DNA from: Lachnospiraceae bacterium
GTDB taxonomy: Bacteria > Bacillota > Clostridia > Lachnospirales > Lachnospiraceae
Direction of reading: 5' to 3'
DNA: 10,161 nt
Assembly: GCA_014804185.1 (NCBI GenBank)
Contig: JAAVAG010000030.1
Coordinates: 1 to 10,161 of the forward strand
Shown here: positions 7,315 to 10,161 of the stretch, in pieces
Layout: every line of letters begins with the position of its first letter
How positions within the stretch are numbered: the stretch's first letter is position 1
Translations under genes and position numbers: made by a program
Notes under the pieces: model-generated
What the model saw: only the letters and a program-made list of their open reading frames with translations
What the model was told of the DNA's origin: nothing
Databases searched by the model: none

Positions 7315-7375
7315 GGATAGGGATATGTGGAAGAAATATCCCTCCTGTAAGAATCTAAAATTTACAGAGAGGAGG
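7314..7375 (+). promoter_or_regulatory. fliK leader with two mutually exclusive hairpins, one covering the ribosome site
   Basis: Hairpin A: AGGA (7314-7317) and GGGATAT (7320-7326) pair with ATATCCC (7336-7342) and TCCT (7343-7346), giving 11 pairs with a two-base bulge and a 9-base loop. Hairpin B: CCTC (7341-7344) and CTGTAA (7345-7350) pair with TTACAG (7362-7367) and GAGG (7369-7372), giving 10 pairs with one bulged A and an 11-base loop. B uses the right arm of A and buries part of the fliK Shine-Dalgarno. The pairings are read directly from the sequence; a switching role is inferred. No U-tract follows either hairpin. Confidence 0.45.
7366..7375 (+). promoter_or_regulatory. fliK ribosome binding site
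   Basis: AGAGAGGAGG is a strong Shine-Dalgarno. The ATG at 7377 is only one base away, too close, whereas the ATG at 7383 has a 7-base spacer. This places the fliK start at 7383. Confidence 0.75.
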
Positions 7376-7382
7376 AATGCGA

Positions 7383-8756
7383 ATGACAAGCAAACCCGTA
7401 AATGCCGACGTGGGCAGTGTACTGGCAAGCAGGGCAGCGCAGCCTTCCGCATGGCAGAGCAAGACAGGCGGTAATTTTTCGGATGTGCTGCAGAAACAGA
7501 CGGTTCTCCCGAAACTGGGCGCTCAGGAAAACGCGGCGGCTTCTTCTCCGCGCACGAAGCTGGAAAAGCAGGGCGGCGGAAAAGTGAAAGAAGAACAGCC
7601 TGTAAAGCCCACGGACACGGAGAAAGAGAACGTGTCTGAGGAAGACGGCGTGTCCGAGCAGGAGCAGGAGCAGGCTGCAAAGGCGGCCGAAGAACTGGCG
7701 GCGCAGCTGATGGCGCAGCTTGCCTCACAGATGGGAATCAGTGAGGAAGAAGCCGGAAATCTGCTGGAAGAAATGGATCTCACTCCTGTTGATCTGCTGC
7801 AGCCGGGCGTCCTGACGCAGGTATTGCTGGCGGCAGGCGGAGAAACCGATCATGCGGCGCTTCTGACAAACGAGGGATTGTACACTTCCCTGCAGGAGTT
7901 AAACGGCACGCTGCAGGAGGGACTGGAACAGATTGCGGAGATGACAGGACTGGAGGTTTCCGAGATTCAGGAGCAGTTAAGCAGACTGTCCGGACAGCAG
8001 CCTGAGGCAGACGTTGTGACGGAAGTTCCGGCGGAAGCCGACGAGGAGGAAGATTCGGCTTCGGTTGGAGAGAAGACGGCAGCTGGTCTTGAAGCGGCAG
8101 ACAGCAGTGTGGATGCGCCGGAAACAGACGGCGGCAGAATCATGCTGGAGCGCAGCAGAAACGAGTCACGTCGGGAGGAGGGACATCAAGGCACGGAGGA
8201 GGGGACGGGAAATTTTGCCCAGAATCTCCAGACGCAGCAGACAACGGATGTTCCGGAGGCGCCAGTTCCGGTCCAGAGTCATTTTTCGGAGGACACCCGG
8301 ATGATCATGAATCAGATTATGGATTTCATGAAACTCAGGCTGGGAGACGGGCTGACGCAGCTTGAAATGCAGCTTCATCCGGAAAGTCTGGGAACCCTTC
8401 AGATTCAGATTGCATCCCGGCACGGCGTGCTGACGGCACAGTTCACAGCGCAGAACGAAGCTGTAAAAGCCGCTTTGGAGAGTCAGATGGTGCAGCTGCA
8501 GGAACATTTTGAGGAGCAGGGCGTCAAGGTGGAAGCCATAGAGGTCACCGTTCAGAGCCATGCCTTTGAGAGAAACCTGGAACAGGGAAATCACGAGCAG
8601 CATCAGGCCGAACAGAACGCGGCGGCGCAGAGCAGAGTCAGGAGACTGAATCTGGGAAGCCTGGAGGATGTGCCGGAAGAAGAGTTAAATGAGGCAGACC
8701 GCCTGGCCGCGGATATGATGGCGCAGAGCGGAAACAGTGTGGATTACACTGTCTGA
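7383..8756 (+). CDS. fliK: FliK, flagellar hook-length control protein
   Basis: 457 residues from the ATG at 7383, chosen by spacing from AGGAGG (7370-7375). The first 100 residues or so are low-complexity and rich in Gln, Glu, Lys and Ala, as expected of an extended ruler. A structured helical segment follows at about 110-205, with LTPVDLLQPGVLTQVL and LLTNEGLYTSLQEL. A second acidic, disordered stretch covers about 205-300. The hook-control domain (Flg_hook, about 303-395) has QLEMQLHPESLGTLQIQI and then GVLTAQFTAQNEAVKAALE. The tail ends in GNSVDYTV. FliK is exported during hook growth, measures hook length and makes FlhB switch export specificity to filament substrates. Sequence outside the C-terminal domain is poorly conserved in general, so the N-terminal description is structural only. 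flgD follows 15 bases later. Confidence 0.93.
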   Translation: MTSKPVNADVGSVLASRAAQPSAWQSKTGGNFSDVLQKQTVLPKLGAQENAAASSPRTKLEKQGGGKVKEEQPVKPTDTEKENVSEEDGVSEQEQEQAAKAAEELAAQLMAQLASQMGISEEEAGNLLEEMDLTPVDLLQPGVLTQVLLAAGGETDHAALLTNEGLYTSLQELNGTLQEGLEQIAEMTGLEVSEIQEQLSRLSGQQPEADVVTEVPAEADEEEDSASVGEKTAAGLEAADSSVDAPETDGGRIMLERSRNESRREEGHQGTEEGTGNFAQNLQTQQTTDVPEAPVPVQSHFSEDTRMIMNQIMDFMKLRLGDGLTQLEMQLHPESLGTLQIQIASRHGVLTAQFTAQNEAVKAALESQMVQLQEHFEEQGVKVEAIEVTVQSHAFERNLEQGNHEQHQAEQNAAAQSRVRRLNLGSLEDVPEEELNEADRLAADMMAQSGNSVDYTV

Positions 8757-8771
8757 CGGAAAGGAGGAATC

Positions 8772-9524
8772 ATGAGCGTAGTAGCACAAGTAGTAGACGG
8801 AAAAATCGTGGAGACATCTTCGCAGGAATCTCTGAAAAATGAGAAAGCGTCCAAGGGAAGCACCATGGATAAGGAAGCGTTTCTGCAGCTTCTGGTGGCG
8901 CAGATGAAATATCAGGATCCGCTGGAGCCCACATCCAACACCGAGACGGTTTCACAGTATGCCCAGTTCGCCCAGGTGGAGAGCATACAGAATATGAGCA
9001 GCACCATGGAACTGCAGAGAGCTTCTTCTCTGGTAGGGCAGGAGGTATATGTCAAGGCCACCGGGAATAACGGAGAGGCAACGCTGCTGCAGGGGAAAGT
9101 GGAGTATGTTGTCTATGAGAACGGCAAGCCATATCTCGCCATCAACGAATCCCTGTATTCGCTGGATGACCTGTATACAGTGGCAGACAAAGATTACCTG
9201 GCGGCTTACGAGAAAGCCACAGACTGGGTGAACACCCTGAACAGACTTCCTCATGTAGAGTCCATCAGTGTTGCGGCGGATGGTGAAACCATCGACAAGC
9301 TGAAAGACATCTATGACAATATGACGGACTATGAGAAGACTTTCGTTGCCAAGGAAAAGGCAGAGACTCTGGAGAAATACGTGGAGAAGCTGAAAGAACT
9401 GCGGAAGATCGAAGAGAACAAGAACAATGCAGGCGCTGCGGGAACGACGCCTGAAACTGATGACACGGATGACACAGAAAAGACTGACGGAACAGGTGAT
9501 GCGGATGAGGATACAGGACAGTAA
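8772..9524 (+). CDS. flgD: FlgD, hook-cap (hook assembly scaffold) protein with unusual C-terminus
   Basis: A 250-residue protein. The N-terminal FlgD domain is clear: MDKEAFLQLLVAQMKYQDPL (32-51), then NTETVSQYAQFAQVESIQNM (56-75) and ASSLVGQEVYV (84-94). Residues about 95-138 are short beta-like segments (GKVEYVVYENGKPYLAIN) that may be the remains of the usual FlgD core. The rest differs from the common FlgD plan. Residues about 145-213 are a helical domain (LNRLPHVESISVAADGETID, then IYDNMTDYEKTFVAKEK) resembling three-helix repeats of Firmicutes surface proteins. Residues 219-250 are a Thr/Asp/Glu/Gly tail. FlgD caps the growing hook and guides FlgE assembly. AAGGAGG at 8761-8767 is the ribosome site. 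The end overlaps the next gene by 20 bases. Confidence 0.93.
   Translation: MSVVAQVVDGKIVETSSQESLKNEKASKGSTMDKEAFLQLLVAQMKYQDPLEPTSNTETVSQYAQFAQVESIQNMSSTMELQRASSLVGQEVYVKATGNNGEATLLQGKVEYVVYENGKPYLAINESLYSLDDLYTVADKDYLAAYEKATDWVNTLNRLPHVESISVAADGETIDKLKDIYDNMTDYEKTFVAKEKAETLEKYVEKLKELRKIEENKNNAGAAGTTPETDDTDDTEKTDGTGDADEDTGQ
9494..9499 (+). promoter_or_regulatory. Ribosome binding site deciding the start of the gene after flgD
   Basis: AGGTGA inside the end of flgD is placed 5 bases before the ATG at 9505. The in-frame ATG at 9499 overlaps the site itself. The open frame extends back to an ATG at 9427, but no good ribosome site precedes that codon and it would overlap flgD by nearly 100 bases. 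Confidence 0.55.
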
Positions 9525-9924
9525 TTATCTCTCCCCCAGTCAGTTGAAGAATCAGTACATAAACCAGAACCCGGCGGGCGTGAAAGCACCCGGCGAGACA
9601 GAAGTTTCCTTTCAGGATATCTTGAGAACGCGGACGGCGCAGGAGAGTTTCCAGAGGGTACAGGAGGCGGGCAGCCTTAAATTTTCCAAGCATGCGGCGA
9701 GCAGACTGGCGGATCGTCAGATCACACTCTCGGACAGTCAGATGGAACGCCTCAGCGACGGAACCAGAAAGGCCGGGGAAAAGGGAATTCAGGAATCGCT
9801 TGTACTGATGGATCAGCTGGCCTTTATTGTAAACATACCGAATAAAACGGTGATTACGGCAATGGATCAGGCAGAGACAAACGAAAACATATTTACCAAC
9901 ATCGACGGCGCGGTGATTATATAG
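9505..9924 (+). CDS. Conserved flagellar operon protein, TIGR02530 type
   Basis: 139 residues from the ATG at 9505; ATG 9499 is a close alternative. The N-terminal part (1-50) is polar and probably flexible. The C-terminal domain (about 58-139) is compact and highly conserved-looking: LKFSKHAASRLADRQITLSD, then ESLVLMDQLAFIVNIPNKTV, ITAMDQ and ending ENIFTNIDGAVII. This is the pattern of the 'flagellar operon protein' family TIGR02530, which I recall as lying between flgD and flgE in many Firmicutes and some other bacteria. Its molecular role is not established as far as I know. It has no signal peptide or membrane helix, so it is either cytoplasmic or exported through the flagellar gate. The placement between cap and hook genes suggests a part in hook assembly or its control; that is inference. 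It overlaps the flgD stop by 20 bases. Confidence 0.85.
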   Translation: MRIQDSNYLSPSQLKNQYINQNPAGVKAPGETEVSFQDILRTRTAQESFQRVQEAGSLKFSKHAASRLADRQITLSDSQMERLSDGTRKAGEKGIQESLVLMDQLAFIVNIPNKTVITAMDQAETNENIFTNIDGAVII

Positions 9925-10017
9925 CCGGACCTTTCAAGGGGGCTGACTTTTCCCGACTGACAGAGGGAAATACCGGCGACCGGCGGGTTGGTTTTCAAAC
10001 AAGGAGGTCATTTTACT
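9925..10017 (+). other. Intergenic region before flgE with a small hairpin and a tandem repeat
   Basis: This 93-base gap contains an inverted repeat TTTCCC (9949-9954) / GGGAAA (9965-9970) with a 10-base loop, and a 7-base tandem repeat ACCGGCG (9972-9978 and 9979-9985). The hairpin has no U-tract, so it is not a convincing terminator. I see no sigma-28 or clear sigma-A promoter. The last part holds the flgE ribosome site AAGGAGGT (10001-10008). Confidence 0.4.
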
Positions 10018-10161
10018 ATGATGAGATCACTTTTTTCTGGTGTTTCAGGTCTGAAGACCCACCAGACAAGGATGGACGTTATCGGTCATAATATCGCAAA
10101 CGTCAATACCACGGCTTACAAGTCAAGTTCCATGGTGTTCAGCGCGCTCTTAAGCCAGACG
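10018..10161 (+). CDS. flgE: FlgE, flagellar hook protein (N-terminal part only)
   Basis: The first 48 residues are present and the frame runs off the window end. The sequence opens [20 protein letters not shown] and continues [17 protein letters not shown], the typical axial-protein N-terminus of FlgE, with the N-I-A-N-V-N-T motif shared by hook and rod proteins. Position after flgD favours FlgE over FlgG or FlgF, as does the opening [14 protein letters not shown] 10018 follows AAGGAGGT (10001-10008) with a spacer of about 9-10 bases; the next ATG at 10021 is possible but further away. FlgE polymerises under the FlgD cap to form the hook, whose length is set by FliK. Confidence 0.93.
   Translation, partial: MMRSLFSGVSGLKTHQTRMDVIGHNIANVNTTAYKSSSMVFSALLSQT

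Noticed and set aside
7314..7346. Hairpin in the fliK leader as a transcription terminator
   Set aside because: No run of T follows the stem, and the bases after it (GTAAGAATC) do not fit an intrinsic terminator.
7377..7382. ATG at 7377 as the fliK start
   Set aside because: Only one base separates it from the AGGAGG ribosome site; the ATG at 7383 has proper spacing.
6541..7728. Long reverse-strand open frame of 395 codons
   Set aside because: It lies opposite the MotE-like gene, the gap and fliK, all strongly supported. The translation is low-complexity, rich in Leu, Arg, Phe and His, with no recognisable domain: a codon-bias shadow.
9427..9504. Upstream ATG extending the gene after flgD by 26 residues
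   Set aside because: It would overlap flgD by about 98 bases, has no good ribosome site, and adds an Arg/Lys/Met-rich stretch unlike the rest of the protein.
9925..10017. Cyclic-di-GMP riboswitch before flgE
   Set aside because: Considered because these riboswitches control flagellar genes in some clostridia, but I could not find the conserved aptamer core motifs in this short gap.

Overview
This window is the interior of a large flagellar gene cluster, all on the plus strand. It begins inside flgB and ends inside flgE. The order is flgB-flgC-fliE-fliF-fliG-fliH-fliI-fliJ-(MotE/MgtE_N-like gene)-fliK-flgD-(TIGR02530-type gene)-flgE. This arrangement, strong AAGGAGG ribosome sites and several TTG-type starts point to a Gram-positive member of the Firmicutes. 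The protein sequences look most like Clostridia, probably Lachnospiraceae; that placement is by recall of sequence style and was not tested by a search. Base composition looks near 50% G+C throughout, with no sign of inserted foreign DNA, mobile elements, RNA genes or CRISPR.

Layout: positions 1-1071 encode proximal rod and rod/MS-ring adaptor parts (FlgB, FlgC, FliE). Positions 1103-3724 encode the MS ring (FliF) and the rotor switch protein FliG. Positions 3717-6388 encode the cytoplasmic export ATPase module (FliH, FliI, FliJ). Positions 6388-7272 encode a one-pass membrane protein with a coiled coil and an MgtE_N-like C-terminus, in the slot where Bacillus has ylxF. A 110-base gap follows, the most information-rich non-coding stretch here. 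It holds a very good sigma-28 (SigD/FliA) promoter match and, downstream of it, a leader that can fold two ways, one of them covering the fliK ribosome site. Then come fliK (hook-length control), flgD (hook cap, with an unusual C-terminal extension), a conserved but uncharacterised flagellar-operon gene, a 93-base gap and the start of flgE (hook).

The genes together build the basal body from the inside out: MS ring and switch, export ATPase, rod, then hook cap, ruler and hook. Most neighbours overlap or are within 40 bases, so the block is probably one long transcript with translational coupling. The candidate sigma-28 promoter would add a second input to the fliK-flgD-flgE end.

Most of the window is standard flagellar machinery. 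I do not see a wholly new system. The points worth a second look are the fliK promoter and leader, the FlgD C-terminal domain, and the two conserved but poorly understood operon members.
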